Assembly: GCA_963854835.1 (NCBI GenBank)
Contig: OY978525.1
Coordinates: forward strand, 93,958,136 to 94,022,135
Direction of reading: 5' to 3'
Length of the DNA stretch: 64,000 nucleotides
Source of the DNA: Megamerina dolium
Taxonomy: Eukaryota > Arthropoda > Insecta > Diptera > Megamerinidae
The notes beneath the pieces are model-generated. The model worked only from the letters and a program-made list of their open reading frames with translations, was not told the DNA's origin and made no database searches. A program made the position numbers and the translations under genes. This document shows, in pieces, positions 35,900 to 49,700 of the stretch (within the stretch, counting starts at the first letter, position 1; the number at the start of each line of letters is the position of its first letter).

Positions 35900-36450
35900 A
35901 GACTCAGCTATCCGTATTGACTAATCGAAAGCTTTCTATGGAAAAAAATATTTTTCAACTAAAGCAAGATGAATACAGGGCGGCTCAATTGAACTGGCAA
36001 CCAATTCCACACGCTATATCTGTCAAACTATTTAGGACGGCCAATGATACATTACTCTGTGAGGCAAAATTAGAAAGAAATTCTTTAATCCTGTTCAGCA
36101 TAGGCTTGCTGGAAGGAGGGAGTGCACCAAAGTACTGAGTTGAAGACCGTGTTGCTCCTCAGGGTCAGATTTATTTGACCCTGGGCCCTGTTTTGTAGCT
36201 TTTTATCTCGAAAACAGGAGGCTTAGGGTAGTTTTATCGTTTACGAACCCCTACTACTTTCTCCCAGGCAACATTTTTCTGCAACATTGCTGAGCGTGTT
36301 TCTTATCAGTTTAGACCCTATGGAAAGATTTACTTAAAAAAATACTATTTTCTTTTTTTTCGTACCGTAGCGTCCCCAGCTGACAGAAAAAAATAACACC
36401 AGATTCAGATTCCTTGACCCCAAAAAACCCCAGTACACCGTAGTTACAGG
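35900..36450. other. GC-richer unclassified block with hairpin
   Basis: More balanced base composition than its surroundings. A 73-codon plus-strand ORF at 35917-36138 (DEYRAAQLNWQPIPHAIS within it) has no recognised relatives. At 36160-36183 there is an 8-bp stem CAGGGTCA with TGACCCTG, loop of 8. It is probably part of a dispersed repeat, but no second copy is in this window. Confidence 0.3.
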
Positions 36451-36989
36451 GTTTCTACTGCAAATAATAAATTTTTTATGCCTAAAAACCAAAAATGGCT
36501 TAATATAAAATGAAATTATTATATGAAAACAAAAGGTTTAAGCTATGAAATTTGATCGTAAATTCATTGTTCCTACTGGTTTTAGCACTTAAATATGAAT
36601 ACATTTTTATGCCTCGCACCTTAAAAAAGGAAAGGAAAAGGAAAAGAACATAAGGTAGATCAATTGAAAGCCATTTCTTTTAGCTTCGGTTTATAATGTC
36701 AGAAAGTTTCATTTCGGTGTTAGGCTCGTATGTTTGTTGTTTGTGCTTGTTCTTTCCGTATATTTTGTTGTTGCTTTGTTTACTTATTCCCCTTCATTCG
36801 TGAGAACTCGTTCTATTATTGCTCTATCTTGATAATTATATGATACTATGATCTGCAAGAATGGTTTAAAAGGATAATCACCTAATAGAATGAAATCCAC
36901 TCTATTATTGACCATCACAACCGATTTTGATAAACCTTGACAGATTGTTGTTACAAATTCCTTCCTTTATCTATGTATATCCTAAAGCG

Positions 36990-37330
36990 GTTTCTAAATA
37001 TTACACCTGCTTGGCTGGAGCGTATTCTTTCATTCGAACAATATTTGATGTGATTACCTAGATCAATAGTCGGCATCAATACTAATAAGTTCACAAATTT
37101 TTCTCTTGAAACTCTGAGCATTTTCTACTCTGAGGTAGAAAATATCCTGGATTCGAAGCCATAAGTAAGGACAGACATGATGAGAGACTTGAAGTATGTG
37201 GTTTTGTTGTTTCTCCCATTTTCGTCATGGCACAAATAGACTTCGGGATTTAAACCTACACCCTTGATCTTGAGGAATCTTAGGGTCTAATTCCTGTCAT
37301 CATACATCTCCAGATCGTCACCCTCGTGTC
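36990..37330 (-). pseudogene. Second RTE-like LINE relic
   Basis: The minus-strand translation contains NNKTTYFKSLIMSVLTYGFE and then a degraded match to STS-KMLRVSREK. This parallels KTTLYKSLIMPVLTYGAEAW and STSDERMLGVFKRK of the fragment at 2146-2806. So it is the same element family in the opposite orientation, heavily decayed with several stops. Confidence 0.6.
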
Positions 37331-37339
37331 TTTTTACTT

Positions 37340-40300
37340 TTCTCTTCGTAAAAACTAAATTAAAAGTGGATCAAAACAAAAAGTTACTTCGTTTGATCGA
37401 AAGTGGTTAGTTGACGCATTTAATCAGACATTCACTAAAACACGGATCGCACAGATACTGATCATTTTGACCGTTGTACCCGTGGTGTCAAAATAAATGC
37501 TGTTATATATAAGAATCTGTCTTAGACACAGTCAAATTTTCGTGCGAAAATTTTGTTTAGGATAAGCTTGAGTATGGCATAGGCATGCTCACATCTTAGT
37601 TGCAGACTGTGTACGTTTCAACGAGAAACTGCACCGTCTCATACAACTTACAAATTCCACACAAGTTCCACACTTTATTTCTTCGACAAAATGGATGGCG
37701 AATTTTTCAGTTTCAAATTCATTAGAATTCTCTTTAAATTGTCACATTAAGAAATTTCATCAAAATTATTTATATGTGGCATATTTCCCCTTTGATAATC
37801 CAATTAACTCTTCCTTAAACAATTAAATTCGGACCGTTCTTTAAAATTATTAATGTACGATTTTATTTTTTAACTTTAATGAAGAAAATGAAATCGCAAT
37901 ACGAAATTAAGATAGGAGAATACCCATGAGCAGGAAGAAAATAAAATACAGCGCTTGTGTATAAAACAAATATTTACATAATTACATATTGTATTACGTA
38001 TGGAACATCGATTTCTACCAACACCAGATTTCTGAACAAATAAGCAAATTTTTTTCAAAATGCATATATGTTTATATGTACATCATACCTTTGTCCAATA
38101 ACCTACTTTCATCTTTGATTGTTCATACAAAGTTCAAATTATTACAAGGACTCATTCCACCATAGCAAGGACGTCAACAAAAAAAAAATGTCAACAAAAG
38201 CGGTTATGTAAACGTACCTATTATTTTGCGACTGCAAAGAATAACAAACCAACCACAAGTCTATGTGTACATGTGTAAATGTATATTAGATCAATTCATA
38301 TTTGGAGAATAGTTAAGTTCTTTCTTAGAAGCTCCCCTAAAAGCCTTGGATGTTTTTTTTTTTTTTTCGTGATGATTTTTATAACAACCAGAACATGAAC
38401 TTTCATATTTTTATCTAGCATGGCGAGATTAGACACCAAAGTGTTTCTATAAAACTTTGTAGCAAAACGTTTAGCGAATCCTATTGAATAAGTCTAATAT
38501 ACACCTTTCTACCTTACATATATAAGTGGCTTTACTAACTGCAATATTAAAATACAATAATGAAAGCAATATATGAAAGTCGCATGAGGGAATCAATTGG
38601 TTACACCGTAATAACAAGAATATCCACCACCCATGGTATTTAACTGAAGTATCGTATGTGATATAAATACGTATAGTTGTGTAAATAGAACCTTTTATTT
38701 CAACTTGCAGGTATGTATAATTTAGTTTGATTGTGGTTGGCATTTGAAAATATGCAGACAAATATGTGTACGTGTACACTTGTATCATATTATGGTGAAA
38801 AGACTTATTGACAAGTGTTAAGGGCAATCAATGAAAATGCAACTAATTACCAAAATTTGTAATTGTCGTACTTGTTCATACGAGAATAATATAAATAGTG
38901 CCGACTAGTGGGCTAACAGGTCGATTATCTGTATCACACACAGTTTTGTTTATTAACAATTTTTCAAGATTCATTAAATATACATAAATATACATATGAC
39001 AATTGCATGTGACAAGTTACAAAAATCAATGTAGGCTGTATGATTAATTATCATCGATTGATATCTGTACATAAGTATGGTGATACATTAAGTACTTTTG
39101 TCTATTAATATCATATAACGCTTGGATTAGGCAAAAAAAAAAATACCATAATTTATACGTAAATCAATGAAATTAATTCTATTATTCATATTTTATTTTC
39201 AGAATGTCACAAACAATAAGCACAATTGCCAGATTATTGCTTAGATCAGCACGAGCAAATATTTGTATTATGTCTTGAGGCAGATGAAAACGGTAATAGT
39301 TTTAGGTGTCGTAACTTATTCGAGTGTAATTATAAAAATATAAGTCCGTAGTTGCAGATATCGACCACCTTACGCCATGTCGCAATACTCTGAGAAACAC
39401 TGTCAAAAGTTGCTATTTTAATTCCTAATGTCTAGTCTATGTAAAGTTAGTCAAAGTGCAAAATTGATTACTTTTTCTGTAAGAATCTTAAAATATCTTA
39501 AGTACCTCGGAACTTGAAAGCATCTAAATTTGTTGGTATTTTAATGTAGTGCTACAGTTAAATTTTGTATAATTTAAATTTCTAAATAATATTTAGTCTT
39601 CCAAAATGGGAATAAATTATCCTCTACAAGACACAACAATATTTAGATATGCCTTTTATCACAGTTCTTTTAATTCTTTCACATAAATGATAACACATTA
39701 TCGCTGTTCACTATTTTATTATTTCATAAATCCTTTATTGGTATGTATTCAAGTTTTGTGAAAACAAAAATTTACATTCAGTAGAGATTCATAGGTAAGA
39801 AATAAATTGGGATGTGCATAAAGTTCGGTAGTAATACATATAATAGTATTCATTTAACAATTACAAAATGATAATTATAGTGTGTCTATAGAAAAATGTC
39901 TATGTAATCACTATAGAATATAAAAGTACAAAAAAAAAGAGTTATCAAACTCAACTTCAAATAGTAGATAAATACAAGTTTATGCTCATTTACACTACGA
40001 TGTAATAAGTAGTAAATAACATATAAAAACCATATTCATATTTAAAAAAAATGTATATATGTATATATATATTTATTAAATTAATTATCAAACCTTTACA
40101 TATGACGACAAATATTTATTTGTAAATATACATATGTGTTTGTATATTTATATATATATGTATTATTTATATAAAGTAAATAACATTTATTATTGTTCAT
40201 AGCATAGCATTAAACATACATCTACATATATCTATAATAACATACATATGTAAATGTAATTATTATATATGTTCTTATAGAATGACATATTCATTGAAGA

Positions 40301-40813
40301 CATTTTGGTTTTACTGATATTCATTTTGTTGTTCTTGTTGTTGTTGTTGTTCATTCTTCTTTATTATTGTATTATTGACAATTTAATTTGATTGCATAAA
40401 CTTGATTTTCAGTTGTTGTTGTAATTTTTGTTTTCTTTTAGTGAATACAATTACAAATACATGCTTTGTATTGATGTAGAGATAGATAATATGCAATAAC
40501 AATATCCATTCATAAAGCTAATTCATTTTTTTGTTTTATAATAATTTAAATTTGAAATTTTTTCATTGGGTTTTTGTTGCGTTCTTCTTTTGTTTGTTTA
40601 CAATTTAATGAAAGTAATTATGTAGAAAGATGTATAAATGTAGGTATGTACTTTTAATATTCTCTCATTTTGTTTGTGTGTGTGCGCGCGCGGTTTACTG
40701 ACAACATTCAGAAATGAGAAAATTATTTTGTGTCCTTGTTCTTGTTATGTGTGTGTGTAAATAATTCATTATTATTATTATTATTATGTTGCACTTCTTC
40801 TGCATCTCAACAT
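37340..40813. other. Intergenic region downstream of tetraspanin gene 2
   Basis: AT-rich. It holds the presumed 3' UTR of gene 2 (minus-strand AATAAA near 40357-40362 is one candidate signal) and TTG-rich runs near 40330. A GTGTGTGCGCGCGCG stretch lies at about 40675-40692. No further gene seen. Confidence 0.45.
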
Positions 40814-41597
40814 TTAATAAGCATTTCGTCGTTTATAATTTCGCACATTATTAGCCAAGCAGCAGGCGAAAATGAAGCCGATAAGCTAAAAATAAACAAA
40901 AATGTATTAAAGTTTTAATACGAGATTTACTACATAATTTCTTCATCTCTACTCACCTCAACAACAATTAAACCCAAGCCAACATATTTGGCAATTTCAG
41001 AATTGCCTGTCATGAAATTTTGGAATTTCTCCCGGCATCCACCATAGATATTGAAGGGATTCGCGCAATTACCTTCGGCACAGCAACTTTTTGGTGGCAA
41101 TGCTGCAATGGTGACATAATCAACCATACCATTCTTACCGCAACATTTCAACTATAATTCACAAAAAAGAGAAAAGCAAAATTGCAATAAAAATATTGCT
41201 TGAAAATGAAATAATGTTGTATATAAATTTCATATACCGATTGCTGCAAAGCATCAAAGAAGCCAGTTTCACGTGATGGACTCTCCCAGGCCTTATCAAT
41301 GACTTCACCCATGGCTGCAACATATTTATCTCGGTTTGTCCAAAGCAATACGACCATGGTCAATTGGACGATTAGCAATATTAGCATTAATACAGCATAG
41401 CACATCATCATGCAAACCGATTCGCGTATGGCACCACAACATCCTAGGAATGCTATGAATACGACAATTGAACCGATTGTTATTAAAACGATAGGGAGTG
41501 CAGCTTGCGGTGGGAATCCAACTTGTCCATCAATCTCAATTGTGCCAATACTATCAAGGATGATGGCACCATAGACAATAGCCAAAACGCCGATAAT
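40814..41597 (-). CDS. Tsp42Ed/Ee-like: Tetraspanin, Tsp42Ed/Ee-like, gene 2 (first coding exon missing)
   Basis: Minus-strand exons 41597-41238, 41151-40957 and 40885-40814 give 208 residues, with phase-0 introns of 86 and 71 bp. Exon A starts inside TM1 (IIGVLAIVYGAIIL), then has the small loop, TM2, CCGAIRES, TM3 and the start of the large loop. Exon B opens with LKCCGKNG and carries the six loop cysteines (C123, C124, C143, C144, C149, C159 of this partial protein) and TM4. Exon C (LIGFIFACCLANNVRNYKRR, then NAY and a TAA stop) gives the end of TM4, two membrane-proximal cysteines likely to be palmitoylated, and the basic tail. With an exon 1 of about 20 residues the protein would be about 228 residues, a normal size for this family. 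From memory the tail and TM2 closely match Drosophila Tsp42Ed or Tsp42Ee; I cannot say which. No start codon exon was found up to the window end. Confidence 0.92.
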
Positions 41598-42766
41598 CTA
41601 AGAGAAAAAAATGACATAAAACAGAAATATTCGATTAAAGGGCGATTAAACAAGGTATTTGAAGGTGTTTAAAAGAATGTAAGAAAAAAATTTAAAGTCA
41701 AAGCAATGTAGTTGAAGCTCTGGTACAGTCGTGTATTATGAGTACACATATTTATGTATACAATTAACTGCTAAGTACTCCATAAAACTATTTTCACACC
41801 ATATAAGTTGATACCTCAAATCATAGCCAGAACGGAAATTATACATTGCATTGAATAATAAACCTTGACTACTTATTTGTATGTACTTTTTCATACTTTT
41901 GGAAAAAGACAAACACAACAAATTTGTTAAATTATTAGACACTTGTTAGACTTGACAGATAAAAAGCTGAGGAGCTATGAGCTATAATTATTAGTACTTA
42001 GCACGTATTTTTTTCTTTTTATCTATTCTTGTATATCATTGACTAATACGTCTACCATTGTAAGTATGCACATGTATTTTTTATAATTTATACATTTTAA
42101 TTACGAAGGCAAATTTCATTAAATAAATGTCAATAAATGTCCAAACGTGAACTCGTGAAAAAGCTTTCACGACATACGTGACTACAAAATTAATTGTAGT
42201 TTTAAACATGTTGTAGTTCAGTATAATTTCAAAGACAACCAGACAATGTCCGCAAGTGATTTGATACCAATTTCTTATGAAATTTTGATAACATTTTGAA
42301 TTTTGACATAGTTCTTTGAGTTCTTTGAGCCAATTAAGCTACTATCTGGATAAAATCATTGAAGCCGGTATCTCAGGAATGTATAAATGACTCTAATTTG
42401 AAATAAATATCTTCTGATCTCTGGAGTGATAAGTTAAACATGATTAAATGTCAAAAATATATATTCAATTGTTTTAGATCTTGCGTGTGCTCGTTTTATT
42501 ATATAAAATGTGACAAGCATCATCAATTCTCTTTGTACATGCAAAGGTACATTTCAACACTAATCGGATTAGCTTAGAAATGATTTCATTTGGAATATAA
42601 AACATGCTATTTTTAATATACTCATCATAAGTAATAACATATACACTAACATATACCTACATATCACTTAAATGACAGTAAGACTTATTCACACATATGT
42701 ACAACATTCGAGTGAACATCTAAATGAACTTTTGCATTTACATATCGTGTGGAGGATCACGCCAGA

Positions 42767-42893
<127 letters not shown>

Positions 42894-43023
42894 ATATACT
42901 GCGTGTATGTATGAAAATGTTTAAATTAAATTAAATTAATGAACTCATACTCTGACAATGTGATTCTAAATATGCCAGCATTGTTGCGAGTATTATTATT
43001 GTAGCAATGTAGGTACCTACTGA

Positions 43024-43051
43024 TATTAGTGTGTGACCGACCACACTAATA
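43024..43051. repeat. 10-bp perfect hairpin
   Basis: TATTAGTGTG, loop TGACCGAC, CACACTAATA. Perfect stem; function unknown. Confidence 0.6.
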
Positions 43052-43205
43052 CTGTTTTTAGCTCTCTAATCGCACAGTCAACGACTAACAAGCAACATTA
43101 TCATCGCCATAACCACAGTACAAACACAACAAAAACCCCATCAAATGAAGGCAAAATATTCAAATTCAAATGAAACATAACGAGGCATAATTAAAATTAA
43201 ATTAC

Positions 43206-43346
43206 AAACGCACATCCAATCCCCGGGATAGTGTAACTTGGGCGACCTTTTCATTAGTGCGAATGACACCACTCTCGAGAGGAGAGTTCACATGGTCATA
43301 GCTCATGATTATTAAAAGAATAAAACGGTCGCATCTCGTGGGCATT
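43206..43346 (-). CDS. Small ORF candidate in a GC-richer island
   Basis: The minus-strand ORF of 47 codons starts MPTRCDRFILLIIMSYDH and ends VTLSRGLDVRL, then TAA. An in-frame second ATG sits at MSYDHVNSPLESGV. The second half is polar with balanced codon use, unlike nearby AT noise. It could be a short exon or a micro-ORF. The plus strand over the same span is also open, so this is tentative. Confidence 0.22.
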
Positions 43347-44565
43347 TTGATAGCAGTAGTAAATTAATAGATAAATAGACAACGACCATTATGAAAAAAT
43401 GAAAAGAACAGAAAACTAACACACTTAAGTTACGAAAAATATTGCATACGAATTATACAGCAACAAATACTCGTTCCAAAAACAAACAACAACAAAAACT
43501 CAACAAATAAGGTCACAGTGGAGTTGTTTTATTTATATTCTACTTATTCTACATAATTTACAATGTGAACACAAATGAAACTGCATGTGTAAGAATATGA
43601 AAAGTCAACTTATAGTAGAAATTATGTAGATCAAATATCATATGCTAGCAGCACAATCATCAGTCAGTCAGCAAGTGAATGAGAGAGAAAAAATGCGAAA
43701 AAAGCAATTATAGCACATTCGAATAAAACAAAAAACAAGTTTAAAACAATTAAAACTACAACAATAACAGTAGCTAAACCGTAAATGAATCTATACTACC
43801 CCGCAGACGAGATCGAAGTCAATTGCTCCTTGTAGTTTTTAATTATAGAGTGAATTACGACAGCAAAAAGAATGTGAAGCTTGCAAGAATATGATTAAAA
43901 ATCAATTGGCCTTATAATTAAACTCAAACTAACACAGAAATCAGAAGTGACACATCTCTGGTTACAGGTAAAGCAGCAGGAGTCAGTTAAACAAATGTTA
44001 GAACATTGCCAGCTAATTTCATTTTTTTTATTCTATTTGTCGCTTTATTTCGCGAACGCATGCGAAAGCAACAATAGCCAATATAATTTTTACAAGATCA
44101 ATAGCCTGTATGTAGATAGAAACGTGCAATGGGAACCGATAATGCAGAAGGTCCACTTGTAAAAAAATGCTTTTTGGTAGAAATTAATGTATTTATATGT
44201 AAATAAATTAGTGGTTTTATATTTAAATAAAAAAATATTAAAACATGTAACAATCGATTTAGCTCTTAGGCTTGTCAATAAGATTATTTCAATAATTTTG
44301 ATACTTAATTAAGAGCTAGAATCGCGGGAGATGGAGGGAGAGCTACTGATTATCTGCAATAAAAAACGTCAAGAAAAGTAATGTTGATTTGGTTTCTACC
44401 AAAAAATGTTGCCCTTGCACCATGTAAAATTTATTCAATGTTGCACTCAACAATGTTGCTGCACAAATGCACGTTGTCACCTACTCAGAAAAGAACAGAA
44501 AACACTACCTTGCTATATCGATAATTTTGCGATAAAATTATGCACTTCTTGTAAGTTGCCATTAA

Positions 44566-45462
44566 GGGGGTCTTCTACCTTGTGGCTTCATTTTTGACAT
44601 TGTTTTTTGAATATTAGTTATAGGAAAACTAAAAACGCAATCGAGGTGCGGTTTGTTGCATTCAACTTGTTTATTTAAATACATTTAACACTAATTTTAC
44701 TGAAAATTTACTGTCTTCGATTTGACCGTGACTTGACCTTGAAGTGTCCCTTGCAAAAAATGCATACACAAATGGTTGACACGATTTAGCTCATGAAAAT
44801 CGTCTGAAACAAAAAAACCAAAATGATTTCATTTTTTTATCACCTTGGCTATCGTTTGACAGATGGCATTTTCAAAATTTGAAAATTTCGCACAACAGGC
44901 AACTTTAAAAAAAAATTTTTTTTTTTTAATGTTTTCGGGGTTAAAAACATCTGTAAAAATTGTTTAAATAAAAAAAATCTAAAAGGTATCTGTCAGACGA
45001 TAGCCACATGTTTTTCACAAATTTTGATATATAACTTCAATCAATCAATCAATTAGTTTTCGAGATATCATGTCAACCAGTTACAAAAACGCAACTTTTG
45101 GGAAATCGCATTTAAAGATATTCATGTATATAACAAGCGGGATGTTTCCGACGTTAAATTTTCTTTCAAACTGAATGGACCGAAAATTTTATCATGCATA
45201 ACAGAGATTACATAGATACAGATACATCAGGTATTCGATAGAACGTTAGATAACTTTAGAAAAACGCGATGGGCCAGCTTTTAGGTGGTCGCGAAGAGCG
45301 CTGCGATAAGAGCACGCGTAACTGTCTTCGACGGCTCGGAAAAACTCGAAATAATAAGATTTCAGTTATATCCTTTTAAGGGTATATTCCTAACACCTTC
45401 TGGGTTGGAAAATTGAAAAAAAAAAAATCGAATTTTTTGAACCAACAAGGTAGAAGACCCCC
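44566..45462. mobile_element. Non-autonomous element with 18-bp inverted repeats and TTAA flanks
   Basis: 897 bp. The left end GGGGGTCTTCTACCTTGT and the complement of the right end are identical over 18 bp. TTAA flanks both sides (44562-44565 and 45463-45466), the signature target of piggyBac elements. A TA target with AGGGGG ends would read the same, so Tc1/mariner origin is not excluded. Inside, a second inverted pair (GGCTATCGTTTGACAGA near 44848 and TCTGTCAGACGATAGCC near 44988) nests within the first. I see no transposase. Confidence 0.85.
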
Positions 45463-46188
45463 TTAACTTACCATAAATATTTACGACAAAACAAAATGTC
45501 AAATTAACACTTGAATATGAGTAAGTATCTAGCCTTGTCTAGCGCACGTATTTCATAATACTTTCGTTTTAAGCAATCAGCTGATTTTCAGGGCAACAAT
45601 CTCCCCTGAGAGTGTTTTGCAGTGCAGAAAATGTGCCATTGCATTTCTTTTAAAATCGAACTCGAAAAAAGGAGAGGGCAGTGAAATTGCGATATTTTTT
45701 GGTGGAAACGAAATCACCATAAACAATGAAATGTATTGAATGATAGCCCAATGACAGGATTTAAAAAATATATGGTGACCGACGAAACAGAGTAGTCACA
45801 AAATATGGATATTTGATCGCTGAATGCTTTCTAACCTCAAACAATAAAAAATTTCGCCTATATTTGTAATTTTCGAGGTCAGAAAGAAACCTAAGTGTGT
45901 GATGACGAAAATCCAACCACTGATTCGGATTCAAAGACAGACTCTGGTCTGTCGGACATCATACGTTTTGTTAGTGAGGGGTTGCGTAATCGAAGCTGGA
46001 ATTAGTCACAAATTCCAAGAATATATTACTAGTGAAACTATCAAAGCTTGACCAACTCCGTTGTACTACTGAATTACACACCGGCACACAACGTTGGGTA
46101 CACATCAAATAAATCTACATATATGTATTGTAAAAGGAAAACGATGATGCATACTTTAAAAAGCAAATACAGACTAACTTGTTTACCT

Positions 46189-46193
<5 letters not shown>

Positions 46194-46274
<81 letters not shown>
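46194..46274. repeat. AT dinucleotide run
   Basis: About 40 AT units. Confidence 0.97.
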
Positions 46275-46276
<2 letters not shown>

Positions 46277-46575
46277 CAGCCTGTAATTACAAGTACTGCA
46301 GTTATATGTAGCTATTCTATATAAGCATTTCCATGTAAATAGAATATTAAATAGTACAAATGTAGAAAGGGCGTGTTAAATCTAACCAGCATGAAAGCAA
46401 TTACTCGTATGCATGTGAGACGATTACGTAATGCAACTGGTTTTGGTTTGCTATAATAGAATTTTTATCTTACATTTTCTTATTTTACATTTTTATCACA
46501 ACTATACCTACTATATAGAAAAATATGTGTATATAGTACAATAAAAGTGATCATTCAATTTAGAGTCGCACAATT

Positions 46576-46740
46576 TTTCCGACGCTAGAAATTGCCGTAC
46601 AAAAGCTTCTGTGACAAAGTTCAAAAGAAATGCCGTGACAGAAATTTTGCCACAACTAATTGAGTAATATCAGTAGCTCCCTTCTAAAACTATACAAATC
46701 TAACACGCATAATAATACTGGAAAAAAAACTTGGCCAAGT
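46576..46740 (+). mobile_element. tRNA-derived SINE, copy H (old partial, plus orientation)
   Basis: Body-only fragment with AGCTTCTGTGACAAAGTTCA, CTCCCTTCTAAAACTATAC and AACACGCATAATAATACTGG in SINE order, in reverse orientation to copies A-G. Head and tail are lost and no target duplication is visible. Confidence 0.65.
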
Positions 46741-46759
46741 AGTAACTATTTTGTTCTTT

Positions 46760-49700
46760 TAAGATTCTACAATAAGCAAGACTTTAGTATTCATATTTTC
46801 AGCAGAAATTAGACACCCTTTATATTAGTTATAAATGCAAGCGATTATAATATTGTTTGCACTATTGTTAAGTGTAAATTCAACTACTTAATATACTTTC
46901 AGATGCTTTTACGGAAGCAAATAATGGTAGTAGCACTAACATATGATACATAAGGTTATGATTGTTTGCAAACGTTATCTAAATATAGATCATATATATT
47001 TAACTAGAATATTAATAAATAATTACATTTTAAGTGAATTACTTTATTTAATTGTTTTCCATGTGTATCTATTGAAATGAATTTTCTTTAAATAATAATT
47101 CCTCTATTCGTAAAAACTTAATGCAAATTGGAATATAAAATGACGCACATTTACATGATAATTAAAATTAATAATATTTATCAGTTAATGTAAATTATGT
47201 ACTACTAGAAACTCTACACACACTCTATGACGTAAATCTATGCCAAAAATAAGCATTGCAAATTATTCTTAATGAGAAAAAAATTATAACTTCACACTTG
47301 CATAAAATACAATAAATATAATAACAAAACAAAAACAATTAGAAAATGTTAAATTAATGTATCACGTCAAAGGAAAGAAAGAATTTCAAGTAAACAAGAT
47401 TTTTTTTTTTCAAATCACGAAAGTTAATTTATTTATACTCATAACTTTACATTCTATTCATTGAATTTTGCATGCATGATAATAAAATAAATAAATAGAG
47501 AAGATAATATGAGTGCTACTAAACATCTTGATTTATGATTTTTTATAAGGACATTTATGTATATTATAAATGTATATTTAGGTATATGATACATACTATG
47601 TATATATACATATGAGATGATGCTTCGATTTTCGAATGCCAAGAAACATTTGTTGGTGCAATAATGTTTAGAGCACACGAATTCTACATATGGAGCAAAC
47701 TTTTGTGGAGTTTGTTCAAAACTAATTTTAACAAATTTAAAAACCGAAATTTTTCAAATTTATTTCATTGATTTTGTGCTGCTAGACTGTCAAATTTCAG
47801 CCAAATAAAACAATTTTCAAATTTAGAAAAAGGATACAGGTTCATTTAAAATTCTCCAAAATTTAGCAGACTTGACATGATTAAAGTAAAACTTATTATG
47901 GGTAACTCTAATCTCTTAAATGATTTTAGTGAATATAGTTTATTAAATAAATGACCCTCAGAATTCTTTTAAGAACCATGATTTCATCTTTATTGTTGTC
48001 GTTTTTTTTTTTTTTGCTTTTTTTGAGATTAATTTGAATTTAAATTTTAATTTAAATCAAGAATCGATCGATCCATGGTGTGTATTGTTGTCTATACTAG
48101 TATGAATGTTCGCTTAAAAAATAAATTCGAATAAGCCTATTGGAAATACTAGATTTTTTTTCCTATTATTCTCATATTAAATCTATCAATTATGTTTTAT
48201 AATTAGATATTTCACAGAAAATTAAGTAATAAAGGAAAAAATTTAAGCACAACAAAATATCAAATGTGTAGTTTTGTCTTGCCAAAAGCTAAACATATGA
48301 GATTTTATTTTGATATTACTACATATGAAGCGCTACCAAATTATGATTCAAATGGTCGTATAAATTTAGTTAATGTTCAGACAAATAACCCCTTTCGAGT
48401 AATAGTATTAAAGATGAGAATATTGGATGAGAAAATATTTTCTATATGTTATCCCAATTATGATGGATGAAGAACAAATCTATCACTAGAAAATTGTATT
48501 AAGGAAATGGGATAATATAGCACAAATGTCAATACACATTTTGCGAAAACATTTTGATGCATATAGTATGTATGTATATACTAAGTAATTAGATTCGTTT
48601 AAATTCCTTTTTCAGATCAAATATTCAAAAAAATACCGATTCAGAACCAGAATATGTGATGTTCGAAATAGGCAGATACAGCCATAAGTAGATAAATATG
48701 AGATTGATTAGACGTCATATTGTCAATTTGATAGTCATTCAACAACATTCAATACACTCTCCGAAACCAATTTAAACATTCGCATATGAAACGAATGCAT
48801 TTTGTCAACATAACGAAATCAAATACTTCCAATATGTATCTATATTTATTTACAACAGTACATATGTACGTATTGTACCTTCAACATGACAAAGTATTTG
48901 AATATTAACAAACCCATCGGATATTCAATAATGTAGAATATTAAAAAAATATACAAAGCTTATCGAACATGCGAAAAGTACTAAGCGTGCAAAGGTCTCG
49001 TACTTACACATGTAAATGGATATGAATGTAAATATTTACAATGTATGAAAATGTATATTGATCCCATTCAGAATTTAATTAAAATACAAGCATAATTCAA
49101 TATGCTTATTATAAACAAAAACAAAATAATACAATGTTGAAGTCATAATTTGTATTCATACTTCGAGACAAAAAAAAAATTATAAATAAATAAATAAAAA
49201 CAGTATCATTTCAACATTCGAAGCTTTGTGGAAGCTGACTGTTTAGAAATTAGCAAGCTAGCAGGGCAAAGCAACCATTAAATTCAAGTAGAAACACTTG
49301 TTTGTCATTGTTGGTTTGCTTGTTGTTTATACAAGGGAGCGTAGTGTATGTTCGACATAGTTATGATTTTGAATGTCAAATTCAAATATACTATTTAAAA
49401 ATAAAAATCTATAAATAGAGAAAGTAAAGTTTCGTAAAAACCCTTTTTTCTGAAGAATGAATCTATAGAACCCAAATGGTCAGTTTCATAAATTTAAAAA
49501 AAGTTTAAAACTTAGTTAAAAACACAAAATTCTTTAATTTTAATAAATTAATAAAGGAAAAAAATGTTTTTTCTTATTTTTAAAGTTTGTGACATCAATG
49601 AATTAGTAAATAATAAAATAACAAGTAATTGGAAATTAATGCGCATATTTCTTTCTATTTGTGCAGAACAAACACTTTGGAAATGTCACAATAATGAAAT

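Noticed and set aside
39202..39280. Plus-strand acceptor followed by a 25-codon ORF (MSQTISTIARLLLRSARANI start)
   Set aside because: Resembles a targeting peptide, but there is no donor and no continuation. Too short to support.
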